From contig CM028338.1 in assembly GCA_016647705.1 (NCBI GenBank), positions 11,624,240 to 11,688,239 on the forward strand: DNA of 64,000 nucleotides. The letters run 5' to 3'. Source of the stretch: Eucommia ulmoides. Lineage: Eukaryota; Streptophyta; Magnoliopsida; Garryales; Eucommiaceae. The translations under genes were made by a program, and so were the position numbers. The notes below the pieces were generated by a model, which was not told where the DNA came from, did not search any database, and was given only the letters and a program-made list of their open reading frames with translations. Of the stretch, positions 50,548-61,631 are shown one piece after another (position 1 is the stretch's first letter; the number at the start of each line of letters is the position of its first letter).

Positions 50548-51757
50548 AACTTGCGTTTTTCACTTATGGTTGATCCCAATCAATAAATTTTCAAGAGCTA
50601 TTCAGTTCCTCAGCTTTCTGAAAGTTATTGTTTTGAATTAATACTAAGAGTATTATGATATTTTTTTTGAGAAGTGTTCTTAGGAAATTTGTTGTTGCTG
50701 TCACCGATCTAAAGTTTCACTGCGATTCATTGACATTCATTTCGGTGGTATCCTGGTGAGATCATTCCAAGTTTTTGTTGTTAATTGATATTTGATATTA
50801 TTATTTGTTACTTGGAATTTTGATATTTGAAATCATTTTTCTGAAGTTTAAATTGCTTGAAAAATATTTCGAAACTATTTCTTGTGAAAATCTGATTACG
50901 TGCTAAATTGTGTGCTACCCGCTTTCATTAAAATCAGATTTCGAAATTCTTGCTTTCTGTCATTAGTATCGGGACATTAATTGAGTTCAAATTAATCTGG
51001 GTTAATAGAAGCTCCGAGTGGGAAAAAGGTTATCAATTTTGTAATTGGTGAGTTCTGTGCGGATTAGATATTATTGAGAATGTCTAATCAGGGGTAGTTT
51101 CGGGTTTCAATCTTTTCCGGTAAAGAGATTGAAGTTTGATCTTTACCTAGTGTATAAAAATATTAGGTTACTCTTTTCCTGTGAAAAGAGATAGGCATAA
51201 TTCTTCCTGACTAGAATTAATTTTGAGTGAATTTCTAACAGTTCAATCCTTACCGAGTAAAATGATACTTTGAATGATTTGGTAAGATTTGATTCTTAGC
51301 CTAAGTATAAAAGAATTAGGTTGTGATTTTTTCTGTAATAGAATTAGATTTATCTTGAGTCTGAGAAAAAGATAGAGGTTTTTTCTTAACCTGTGAAATG
51401 AAAATCATAAAGGTTGATTCCGAATCTGTGAAAAGAATCACTTTATAAGGGTTTGGTTCCTACCTGATTAAATGGATCATAGTGATTAGTGGGTGTGAGT
51501 CTCCGTAGGGCTCGGAAAACTAAATTAGCCAAGAATAATTTAGTGAACCAACATAAATTTTAGTGTGCTGCAATTTTTATTTTATTTATTTTCAATTGTT
51601 TGCGTGTGCTCCTAGTTTGACAACACATATCCGTTGTTATAAATATAATAATTAATTTAGGTTAAAATTAATTATTTGAATTTTCAAGTGTTATTTATTT
51701 GATAATTTTTATTACTACCCAATTCAACCCCCTCTTGGGTAGCTCACTAGACTAACA

Positions 51758-51925
51758 CATATTTATTTCTGTTGTTTGGTTGTGTACTTAATTAAATACA
51801 TTTCTGTTATAATACAAGATAATAATCAATTAAGAAAATTGATAACTTGTATGTTTGATAATTTAATTGGTTAAATTTTTATTACTATCCAATTCATGCC
51901 ACTTGCGCGTATTTGTGAGCCAACA
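51758..51925 (+). repeat. Extra LTR tail
   Basis: About 168 bp homologous to the last part of the sirevirus LTRs: TTTTTATTACTATCCAATTC near the end, then TGTGAGCCAACA, as in copy 2 (GAGCCAACA). It directly follows the end of the copy 1 LTR and no primer-binding site follows it. Either copy 1 inserted into an older LTR, or LTR ends were joined by recombination. Confidence 0.65.
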
Positions 51926-52995
51926 GATCTCATTAATTATAGTAAGTTTTTTTGTCGGTTATATTTGGATGAATTCAAAATAGGGATTAACCAGTTTGTT
52001 TAATGGCTTCTGTAAGTTTAATTAGTATACAAAATTAAATATGTGATAGTGGGATAGATTGGTGGTTAAATAGAGTCGAAGGGTTATTTGCCCTTCTATT
52101 TAATCTAGATTATGCCTTGAGTTTCTAATTGTATTTAAACTAAATTAGGGGTTGGATTAACTATTTGATAATCCGATAGATTAAGGGTTGCATTTATTCG
52201 TGTATTATAGTAATTTGTATGTTATTTTCAAAAAACTATATCATGCATACCATTTGAGTTGAACCAGAGTGAATGGAATCACGATTACCATTTCTCAAGG
52301 AATGAGAATTCAATTAACATGAGAGAATCACCATCCTAAAAACAAAAAAACGAGATTCACTCAACAATTAACATACAAACGTAGGTGATGTGGGTCGCTT
52401 ATCTACAATCCGCGCCAATTAATAATTAAATAATTATAGACTCAGTCAGAGAAGGCCTAAAAACCAGATGAAAAAAATAAACATGGTATGCCCAAATGAA
52501 CATGCCACGTTCTATTCTAAAATGATTTGTACATGGGCCTGTACTAAGAACAGGCCACGGTCGGTATCTGGAAAAATCAACTAAGGTCAATAAATCAAAT
52601 AACTACCTACTTCTGCATACAACTACCAATAGCGTTGTAAATGGAGCAGAGGTAGAGAGGAAACTCATGATTATGGCAAGAATCAAGGAGGTCAGGTATT
52701 ACTTTATTCTATAAATAGCGATTTTGCAGGCCTAATATAAAATGAACTTTGATAACACTAAAGACTTGATTAACTTATTCTTATGCCGGAGGGTATTTGG
52801 CTGATACCACACCGGTATCCCAATTACTTTTCTTAAGTGTTACAGGTGTTATTTAGGAAATCAATGGATGGAGCTACTAATGAAACCTGATGTTATTCAA
52901 GAATTCAAGGGATGTAGCTGCTAACGAAACCTGATAGCATCAGTTAGTGTTGTCTGTGGAAAACGAGCAAAAAGTCTCAAAATTTTCATCAATCT
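51926..52995. other. Unassigned sequence
   Basis: AT-rich, no convincing open frame. A small inverted repeat surrounds 52,070-52,110 (AAGGGTTATTTGCCCTT). Otherwise I see nothing recognisable. Confidence 0.5.
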
Positions 52996-53207
52996 CATTA
53001 CGTCCATCCTTTCATAAGTATGCACACCGAAATAATCCCTATGCGTCTGAACCAGATTTACCAGCAGCCTTTTCCTTCGATAGATATCAAAATAAGCCAA
53101 ACTCAAATGACATCCCCGATGTATTAATTCCAGAAGGTTCGATGGATTGGAGTTCCAATTATAAGGTTTCTTAATTGGGTCTAGAAACACCGTCCCAATA
53201 ATGCACT
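52996..53207 (-). pseudogene. 6-phosphogluconate dehydrogenase fragment
   Basis: The minus strand encodes [16 protein letters not shown], then NPSNLL, then [19 protein letters not shown] and [14 protein letters not shown]. This matches the C-terminal domain of plant 6PGDH, the NADP-dependent enzyme of the oxidative pentose phosphate pathway, in the same order. About 35 residues that normally lie between the NLL and SLAYFD blocks are missing. Homology stops after HTYERMD. Upstream of CII the frame has stops. Only about 70 residues of a normally ~485-residue protein are present, so this is a dead fragment. It was identified from memory of conserved motifs, without a search. Confidence 0.75.
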
Positions 53208-53904
53208 ATCCTCACCACAATAGTAACCAAAATCTCTCAACCAATCAGCAAATCAATTTGATATTACTCTCTCTCTGCGAAAACAGAAGTGGCCGGAAGT
53301 GATGAGATGAGGCAAGTCTAGCATCTTAAGCTTTGCGAGTCTTCTTTAATTGGGGTTTCACATGTTTTGTGTCACCGTTTAACCTTGTCCAGTTCTTGTC
53401 CTCGCACAGGGCCGCTTACTCTTTTGAACCTACCACTCACCACGGCAAGAGAAAAGACAATAATGTCTCTCGTAATTATGGAAGTGGGGGTCAATCATCT
53501 CAAGAAAACCCGCTAGGATGTTGGAGAAACCCCGACTCAAATTATACTTCAAGGAGTCCTCTGAGAAGTCTACCCCAAAGCCAACACTAAAAATGTGGCC
53601 AACCATTCAACCATTTAGGGTATCATTTCGTTCGACAAACAAAAGCCTCACTGGGACATCCAGGCCCATAAAAATCTTACTCCTTACTTTTTATGAAATA
53701 AGAGGCATGAAATATCTGATCGTCCTCACAAACATGCCTTGTCCGCGTGGAAAACATTGATTTAGAAAGAAAAGAATGTCAGGGAAAGTATATCGAAGAG
53801 CAGTGGTAGGAACTTGCGGATGAGTTTGATACCCATCAAATGGGTACAATTCGTCTACAAAATGTTGTGAAGAAACAACTGATCACAAAGAAGAACGTCT
53901 CAAA
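53208..53904. other. Unassigned sequence between gene fragments
   Basis: Short frames on both strands, none recognised. It could contain decayed gypsy gag upstream of the protease block that follows, but I cannot show it. Confidence 0.4.
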
Positions 53905-54200
53905 CAAGAATCTCATGTTCGTAAATCTTTGAATTAATTGGCAGAATGCTCGGGCTTTAGTTAACACTAGTGCTACACACAATGTTATGTCCAATAAAGA
54001 AGCTATTCGGTTGGGCTTGAGTTTTAAAAAGTACTCAAGGCGACTGAAGACTGTTAATTCCAAAGTGTAAGTCGCCAACACGGTGCACACAAAGATTGCT
54101 CTATGGGATGGTTTCCTCAACTTCGACATTATTCCCATGGATGATTTTCTAGTGATACTGGAGATGGAATTCTTAGTGGACACCAATAGTTGACGTGCCC
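53905..54200 (+). pseudogene. Ty3/gypsy protease remnant
   Basis: Plus-strand translation reads LMFVNL, ARALVNTSATHNVMSN, AIRLGLSF, then IIPMDDFLVILEMEFL, in the order of the retropepsin of plant gypsy elements. The active-site triad appears as N-T-S instead of D-T-G and stop codons interrupt it, so it is inactive. No integrase or reverse transcriptase follows before 54,940. The long minus-strand frame at 53,836-54,255 is its shadow. Confidence 0.7.
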
Positions 54201-54939
54201 TGGATTTTGTTTGTTGAGGAAATAGAAATTGGGATAAAGAAGAAACAAGTTTCATTCATTCCTCTCTAAGTCTTCCAAATCTTTTCATTTTTGAAAAATG
54301 ATTTTCAAGGGATTTTCTAGGATTCGATTTTGAAAATTTCTTTGGGATTTTAATGCTCATTTTGATGAGTCACTACGCTTGGTTGGGCCCTTGGTTGGAT
54401 GGGCTTTGATGGTTAGTTAAATGATTTCGGTTTGGTTAATTTCGAACCGAGTCTTAATCCCTAGTAACTTTAGTAAATTTAGATTTGTCATACCATTTGT
54501 ATACCTTGATTGAGGTCTTTTTCACTAGATTTATGGATATTTGAAGTTTAAACAAGTATTTAGATAAGTATTTTTGGTGTTTAATACACGAAAGAGGTGA
54601 TAGTAAATGTTTTAGGGTCAAAGTAGGTAACAAAGGTAATTGGTAAAATTCCCTATAATTGAAGGGGTATACTAATTTTTATTCATATTAAAGGTGATAA
54701 AATCATCCTTCCACAGAGTCATCTTAGTCTCTTATTAATTTTAGGAATTTCGAGGTTGACTCAAAACTTTTACTTTACTGAATTTTGTTAAATTCAACAT
54801 TTTTTTTATAGATATTTTCTTACGTTTTTGTTGTTGTTTTTTTTTTTTTTGTATTATCCTGTGTGATCCAAAGTAAAAATTCATTCCCTTTAAATATCAG
54901 TTTAATGTTTATCTGAACTTGTAGTTTCGATTTAACATT
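54201..54939. other. Unassigned AT-rich sequence
   Basis: No gene or repeat recognised; a T-rich tract lies at about 54,796-54,852. The last five bases (ACATT, 54,935-54,939) are the expected left target-site copy for sirevirus copy 2; the right copy lies outside the window. Confidence 0.45.
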
Positions 54940-57048
54940 TGTTGATTCTAAGATTTTGATGAATAATTAAGTATTAATGTTTTGATGGAACTAATGTTTA
55001 ATTGAGTATTTCAATGATTTAAAGTTTCAGTAATGAAGATGTCAAATTAAATGGATGAGAAATGAAGATGTCAAGATGATGAAGAAGAATTAAGAGTTTG
55101 AAGAAATTAAGGAAAACAACCCAAGTAAATCTTAACTCTTAATATCTCATTTAGGAACACACACATAGCACAAAATGTATTTTATCATTTATGTGTGTAT
55201 TGATTAAGTTAAATTATTTATTAGTATGTGAAATAAGAAGAAATAATTTTGAATGACTAAAATGAAATATAAGAATATTAATGGAGCTTGTTAAGAGAAG
55301 AAAATGGATTACAGGGCGATATCGTAAAAGAAAATAAGTTAAAAACGTATTCAGAGAAGAGATCCAGGCAAAGCAGTCGACTGGTGGGTCGACCGAACAT
55401 AGAAGCTGTAATATCCTGTATCTCTAAGTCAACCGACAGGTCGACCGGTCAAGAAAAGCTGAACTCTTTGAATCAACAAGTTGACCGATAGGTCGACTGG
55501 TGAAGTAATGCTGAACTCTTTGAATCTGTGAGTCGACCGGGCAGTCTACCTATGCATGCAGCAGCGATAGCTTAGCTACAACCTGAGTTGGGCAGTCGAC
55601 CGAATGCACTGTTTCAGAATACTGTTTGATCCGAGATTATATCCAAAAGTAGCCGTTTTTGGTTGGGATTTGAGAGAGATTTAGGGGATATTATCTATAT
55701 TTAAGATATGGTTCATATACTAATTAAATCTTATTAATATGGTTCATTAAATATTAATATTTCTCAATTTAGTAATTAAAATAGATTTTATTCTTGTTAA
55801 TTGATATTGAGAAACACTTTAGGGGTTTAATTGATAGATTTGAAAGATATTTTTAAGTGGAATTGAACCTAAATGAAATCCTTATGATATAAGGGGTCTA
55901 TAAGAGCTTTTATTTTTCATGACATATGTAAACTAGCCGTTAGAATGTTGATTACATATTCCTTTAAATAGACCTGGGAATTTTAATTAGGACTAATCAT
56001 TCATTGAGAAAGAGCTAAAAGAGTTTATACCATTTGTGAGCTTTTATAAGAGTTATCATTCTACGATATTGTGAGCTTTTGTAATAGTGATTTTGAGAAT
56101 CAATTGCGATCAATTTTTGCTGTTACCGAATTTAAAGCTACATTATTCTAATCATTATTTCTGTGGATTTCGGGTGAGATCTTTCCCTATTGCTTATTGT
56201 TTGTTTATTATTCTATATTTAGAAATCGATCTTAGAAATTGTTTCTGATTTTGAAGAAAATATTTTTTTACAAACAATTTTTTTAATTTGATTACATGCT
56301 CCAATTTGCTACCCATATTTTGTTGAAATCAGATTTTTGTGTCTCATATATTTCTATCACTAATTGAGATATTAATTGAGTTATTGTTTATCTAAGGTGG
56401 TAGAAGCTCCGAGTAAGATTTACTTCTTATAACTTTTTATATTGGTGAGTTGTGATGGGTTAAATACCATTGGGGGTATTTAATCAAGGATAGTTGGATT
56501 TTAGTCTCTTCTTATAAATAGATTGAGATAATGATTCTTCCTAGATAAGAATTATGTTGTGAGTGATTTGTAAATGTTCCATCATTTCTTGTGAAAATGA
56601 TAGTTGGAGTGTTTTGAAAGGTTTTTATTCTTGTGCGTTAGTGTTAAAAATAATTAGGTTATTCTTTAACTTGTAAAAAGTAGAAGTTCTTCCTTAGCTT
56701 GAGAAATGGATTTTGTAAAGGTTGATTCCAAGCCTGTAAAATAATCGGTGTATGGGTTTGGTTCCTACCTTTAAGGGAATCTTGGTTTTAGTGGATGCAA
56801 CCTCCAAGGAGCTCGGGGGATTGGATTAGCCAACAGTAGCTTGGTGAACCAGTATAAATCTTTTGTGTGCTGCTATATTTACTTTACTATTTTTGTTGTT
56901 TGAGTGTGCACTTAGTTGATTGTATTATTCCACTGTATTATAAAGATAATAATTAATTAAACTTAATTATTTGATTTATTGAATTTTATTCTGGTAAATT
57001 TTTAATTCTCCAATTCACCCCCCTTTTGGTTATTCTACTGAGCCAACA
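54940..57048 (+). repeat. Copy 2 5' LTR (2,109 bp)
   Basis: Starts TGTTGATTCTAAG, ends TGAGCCAACA. A cluster of GGTCGACCGG-type boxes lies at 55,375-55,610 and TTTAAATA at 55,963-55,970 is the likely TATA box. Related to the copy 1 LTR but of a different subfamily. Confidence 0.9.
55963..55970 (+). promoter_or_regulatory. LTR TATA-like box, copy 2 5' LTR
   Basis: TTTAAATA about 1.02 kb into the LTR; the 3' LTR has the same word at 63,011-63,018. Confidence 0.45.
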
Positions 57049-57049
57049 A

Positions 57050-57062
57050 TTAGCATCAGAGC
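57050..57062 (+). other. Copy 2 primer-binding site
   Basis: TTAGCATCAGAGC, two bases off TTGGTATCAGAGC, the initiator tRNA-Met site usual for copia elements, just after the 5' LTR. Confidence 0.75.
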
Positions 57063-57185
57063 TAGTTTAGCTCGAATACTTTTGCTAACAAAGATCACAT
57101 GACACACATCACACTAGCTGAGGGGTAGTCTATGTACCAACCACCCTTGTTTCCAAGTGCAAGTTACTCGTTCTGAAAAGACAGG

Positions 57186-58519
57186 ATGATAGCCTTTCTT
57201 CAGGCTACAAATTATGATGTGTGGCTAACAATTGAGGATGGTCCATTCATTTCAATGGAAAATGGAGTTGAGAAGAAGAAGGAACAACTCACTAATTTAG
57301 GTTCTAAATCCGCAAATGAGATGTGGAATAAACTACAAGTCACCCATGAAGGGAAAAGTTAAGTGAAGCAGTTAAAAATCAATGCACTTATAAGAAAATT
57401 TGAGTGGTTCAGGATGAAGGAGAATGAATCGATTCATGAGATGTACACTCACTTCAACAATATATGCAACAATATGAGTCAACTCGGAAAGCCATATTCT
57501 ATGGAGGATAGAGTATGAAAGGTCCTAAGGTCGTTGACAAAAATATGGGAGTCAAATATGACGGCAATCGAGGAAGCCAAGGATCTTGGCAAATATGATA
57601 TTGATGATCTCATTGGCAATTTGATAACTCATGAATCAGAAATTAAAGGTTATGAGGATGATACCAGAAATGGCAAGAGGAAATCCTTGGTGCTAAAAGT
57701 TTAAAAAATTGAAGAAGATGATGACAATAATGATGAAAGTCTTGATAGTGAGTAAGAAAAGAATGTATCACTTCTCACAAACAACTTTAGAATAATGACT
57801 CGGCGTATATTCCGTGGGAAAAAAAATTTCAACATGTCTAAAGTGGAATGCTACAACTGTCGTAAAACTGGTCATTTTCAAAATGATTGTCTCGAACTGA
57901 AGAAGAATAAAGAAAAGAAGAAAGTAAAGAAGAGTAAGAATAAATCAATGATGGCTACTTGGGATGATACTGATTCAAGTAGCTCGAAAGAATCAGATAG
58001 TGAGGATACATCCATGCTTGCATTAATGGCCATTAGTGGTGAGGTAACCGATTGTTCAAGTTCTTGTCCTTTAAATTTTGATGAATTGTTTGATGTTTGT
58101 CAAGAACTTTCACATGATTATAGAAACCAATGTTCTAAAATAAATACCCTTCAAAGTACAATTAACACATTAAACGAGCAAGTGGTGGACTACGAATCTA
58201 AAAACAATGGGTTGAAATCTAAATTGATGGATTTGGAATCAATTGTTCTCAAATTCACCGGTGGTGAAAATAATTTGAAAACAATTTTGGGAAGTTCATG
58301 TGGAGTTTTTGATAAAGCCAGTGTTGGTTTTTAGAAAACTCTTAAACAAAAATGCTTTTATAAATTCTTTTCTAAAACTAAGGATCTTGTGAAATATTTT
58401 AAATGTAATATTGTGGGGCATACTATTCGTAGATGTTTTACAAAAATATCTAACTATAGACAAGTTTGGGTTCCAAAAGGAACTAAAATTGTCCCGACTA
58501 ACAAGATCGGATTAACGTA
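57186..58519 (+). pseudogene. gag: Sirevirus gag, copy 2
   Basis: One reading frame from the ATG at 57,186 (MIAFLQATNYDVWL) to about 58,519, with single-base stops near 57,361, 57,517, 57,702, 57,753 and 58,332. It is an otherwise continuous gag with about 90 bp deleted after KEQLTNL compared with copy 1. Zinc knuckle 1 (57,849-57,890) is intact as C-X2-C-X4-H-X4-C. Knuckle 2 (58,395-58,436) has its first Cys changed to Tyr. Between them are a Lys-rich linker and an acidic Ser-rich region. The product would bind element RNA and form particles. Confidence 0.85.
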
Positions 58520-58543
58520 GGCTGCGTACCACTTAGGAACTAT

Positions 58544-59182
58544 TTGAGGTGCTCCTTGCAGGTTATTATAAAAGCATCAATAAGACAGGACAAATGGTTC
58601 CTGGATAGTAGTTGTTCTCGACACATAACGGGAGATAAAGGAAAATTTAAATCTTTGACACCTAAAGATGGAGGTCGTGTGACTTTTAGAGACAACGCAA
58701 AGGGTAAAATTATCGGTATAGGTAATATCGATAATGTTACTACTATGATTAAAGATGTGTTACTAGTTGATGGACTTAAACATAATTTTTTTAGTATTAG
58801 TCAACTATGTGATAAAGGCTATAATGTTATATTTGATCATGATCGATGCATCATTAAGAATAGTCATGGTAGTAGTATCTTACTAATTGCATCACGTTTT
58901 GAGAATATGTATACTTGCTCTTTTGATGATTTTAAATCTCAAAATTTATCTTGTTTGAATGCTTTATCTGAAAATAGTTGGTTATGGCATAGAAGACTTG
59001 GGCATGCTAGTATGGAGTTAATTTCTAACTTATCTAAGAAGAGTCCTGTACGTGGCCTACCTGATTTGAAATATGTGAGGGATAAAGTATGTGATGCAAG
59101 TCAATTAGGCAAGCAAGTTAGATCATCATTTAAGAAAAAGATGCATGTGTTCACGTCTAGATGTCTTGAATTTACATCTTGA
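58544..59182 (+). pseudogene. Protease and GAG-pre-integrase region, copy 2
   Basis: Open for 212 codons in a frame one step off from gag and integrase, so bounded by frameshifts. The aspartic protease active site reads D-S-S instead of D-S-G (Asp codon 58,604-58,606). The GAG-pre-integrase zinc domain follows: WHRRLGHAS supplies the two His, then VCDASQLGK, where the second Cys of the HHCC motif has become Ser. Both changes should inactivate. Confidence 0.83.
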
Positions 59183-59801
59183 TTTATTTGGGTCTAACTC
59201 TGTTGATAGTTTTGGCGGTTTGTTTTATGCATTTGTCATGGTTGATGATTATTCTCGACTTACTTGGGTATATTTTCTTGCTAAGAAAAGTGAGGTTGCT
59301 TCAGTTCTTGCTAAATTTTGTAAATGTGTTCAGAATGAGAAGCAATTCTCTATTATTAACATTCGTAGTGACAGAGGAAGAGAATTTAATAATGATGAAG
59401 TGGTAAGTTATTGTGATGAGCATGGTTATGATCACAATTTTTCTGCACCAAGATCACCGCAACAAAATGGTGTAATGGAAAGGAAAAACAGAACACTTCA
59501 AGAAATGGCCAAAACAATGCTAAATGAAAATTGCTTACCAACCTACTTCTGGGCCGAAGCAGTAAGTACCTCTTGTCACGTGGTAAACCGAGTATCAATT
59601 CGTAGAGGGTTTAACAAAACCCCATATGAAATCTGGAATGGTAAGACTCCTAATATTTCTTATTTTAAAGTCTTTGGATGCAAATGTTTCATTTTGAATA
59701 ACAAAATCTTGGTAAATTTGATGCTAAATCTAATTATGGGATTTTCCATGGATATGCTACAAATAGTAAGGCTTATAGAGTTTATAATAAACGAACTTTA
59801 G
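59145..59801 (+). pseudogene. Integrase core, copy 2
   Basis: 218 codons in the gag frame. The catalytic triad is complete: Asp in HLDLFG, Asp in SDRGREF (59,370-59,372) and Glu in NGVMERK (59,478-59,480), with 35 residues between the last two as in DD35E integrases. The frame is lost near 59,705, after CFILNNK, where the reading continues one frame over (GIFHGYATNSKAYRV). Isolated from protease by a frameshift, so not expressed as a polyprotein. Confidence 0.87.
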
Positions 59802-60383
59802 TGGTAGAAGAAACAATGCATGTTGTTTTTGAGGAAGCTGATCCATTCTTGTCGAGAAAGGTTTTGGATGATGATGATGCAGGTATCTTAAATAACCAAA
59901 ATTAAGGTAATGATGTACTAAAAAAGTCTCAACAAGAGGAGGAACGTAAGGAGAAGGATTCGACTTTACCAAGAGCTATAAAGAAAGTACCAGGGCATTC
60001 AATTAAAGGAATTATTGGTAATTTTGAAAAAGGTGTAAGTACTCGATCTTCTCTTAGGGATATAATTAATCTTGCTTTCTTATCTCAAATTGAGCCTAAA
60101 AACATAAATGAGGCATTAATTAATGAATCTTGGATTTCCACAATGCAAGATGAATTAGCTCAATTTGAGTGGAACAAAGTGTGGTGTCTTGTTCCGAGGC
60201 CGATTTTTTATCCAGTTATTAGTACTAAATGGGTATTTAGAAACAAAAATGATGAATCTGGTATGGTAATTAGAAACAAAACAAGATTAGTAGCACAAGG
60301 CTATAATCAAGATGAATGAATTGATTATGATTAAACATATGCTCCTGTTGCAAGGCTAGAAACAATTAGAATGCTACTCACCT
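59802..60383 (+). pseudogene. Integrase C-terminus to RT N-terminus, copy 2
   Basis: Shifted frame with stops near 59,903, 60,317 and 60,332. Readable blocks include EEADPFLSRKV, EPKNINEALINESW, STKWVFRNKNDESG, RLVAQGYNQ and APVARLETIRMLL, the usual copia RT lead-in. Confidence 0.8.
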
Positions 60384-61262
60384 TTGCATGTTCACATAAT
60401 TTTAAGCTATCAAATGGATGGAAAGAGTGCATTCGTAAATGGCTTTCAAGCTGAAGAAATTTATGTGGAACAACCCCTGGGATTTGAAAGTGATAAGTTT
60501 TCCGATCACGTATTTAAACTTTGCAAGGCTTTGTATGAACTCAAACAAGCTTCGAGAGCTTGGTATGAGAGACTTAGCCGATGTTTGATCGAAAATGGTT
60601 TTCGAAGGGGTATTTGTGATATTATATTATTTGTAAAGCAAACTGATTCTGATATCCTATTAGTACAAGTATATGTAGATGATATTATTTTTAGATCTAC
60701 TAATGAGGATCTTTTCCAAGAGTTTGCTAAGATATTACTGGTTGAATTTGAAATGAGCATGATGGGAGAGCTGAATTTCTTTCTTGGATTGCAAATTAAG
60801 CAAACCAAAGAAGAGATATTTATATATCAGGCTAAATACACCAAGGACCTACTAAAAAAATATGGCTTGGAAGGCGCTAAAGAGTACAAAACTCCTATTA
60901 CAATAGCTACAAAAATAGAAAAAGACGATACAGGCAAAAGCGTTAATGAAAAAATGTATCGAGATATGATTGGTAGCCTGTTATATTTAACTGCTAGTAG
61001 ACCTAACATTATGTATAGTGTTTGTCTTTGTGCTAGATTTCAATCTTGTCCTAAAGAATCACACTTGACTGCGGTTAAGCGAATTTTTCGTTATTTAAAG
61101 GGGACGACAAACCTAGGATTATGGTATCTTAGGGGGAGTGATTTTAAATTGGTAAGTTACTCCGACGCTAACTTTGCCGGTTCCAAAGTTAAGCGAAAAA
61201 GTATAAGTGGATCATGTCATTTGTTAGGACATGCTTTAGTTTCTTGGCCAAGCAAGAAATAG
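60384..61262 (+). pseudogene. Reverse transcriptase (and RNase H start), copy 2
   Basis: Uninterrupted for 292 codons. It starts just before QMDGKSAFVNG (first catalytic Asp kept), continues through ALYELKQASRAWYERL, and has YVDD at 60,672-60,683, the polymerase active site. RNase H begins near YSDANFAG, whose Asp is kept. A TAG ends the frame at 61,260. The RT core is the best-preserved part of the element, but it lacks its N-terminal fingers, lost to a frameshift near 60,400. Confidence 0.87.
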
Positions 61263-61631
61263 AATTTGATAGCCTTATCTACTACTGAGGCTAAATACAT
61301 GGCAGCTAGTAACTGTTGTACACAAATTTTATATATTAAGCAATAGTTAAATGATTTTAGAGTTTGTATGGAGAAGGTCCCGATCTTTTGTGATAATAAA
61401 ATTGCTATATGTCTAAGTAAGAATCCTACACAACACTCACAAACTAAACACATAGAGATTAGACATTATTTTATTCATGATCACATTCAGAAAAGGGATA
61501 TTATTATTGATTATATTAATACCTCCAACCAACTTGTTGATGTTTTTACCAAACCACTAGTGGAAGATCAATTTGTGAAAATCATTCGAGGTTTGGATAT
61601 GGCTAGGTATAATGATATTTGCCTAGATTGA
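61263..61631 (+). pseudogene. RNase H C-terminal part, copy 2
   Basis: Continues after the TAG with ALSTTEAKYMAAS, another stop near 61,344, then IFCDNKIAICLSKNP, HIEIRHYFIHDHI and DVFTKPL, the standard copia RNase H ending. The stop at 61,629 is the natural pol terminator position. Confidence 0.82.

Larger units (their letters stand above)
46591..51757 (+). mobile_element. Sirevirus-type copia element, copy 1, lacking most of pol
   Basis: Order: remnant of a 5' LTR, broken gag, protease stub, non-coding 3' region, polypurine tract, complete 3' LTR. Compared with copy 2 it lacks everything from just after the protease active-site region to the end of RNase H. It also lacks the end of the 5' LTR, the primer-binding site and the gag leader, so it is defective. 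The sirevirus lineage is inferred from the gag-protease wording shared with copy 2. Its 3' LTR is the closest relative in the window of the satellite U3 block. Confidence 0.82.
49343..51757 (+). repeat. Copy 1 3' LTR (2,415 bp)
   Basis: Starts TGTTGATCCTCAG and ends GACTAACA. U3 is about 1.2 kb and holds a palindrome cluster (49,815-50,175), with ATCGATCGGTCGACAGA repeated several times. A TATAAATA box follows at 50,540. The U3 is the sequence repeated, in minus orientation, by the satellite. Confidence 0.85.

Noticed and set aside
52947-53174. 75-codon plus-strand frame
   Set aside because: It is the antisense of the 6PGDH fragment.
53836-54255. 139-codon minus-strand frame
   Set aside because: It is the antisense shadow of the gypsy protease remnant.
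59386-61453. Minus-strand frames over integrase, RT and RNase H
   Set aside because: Antisense shadows of the pol domains.
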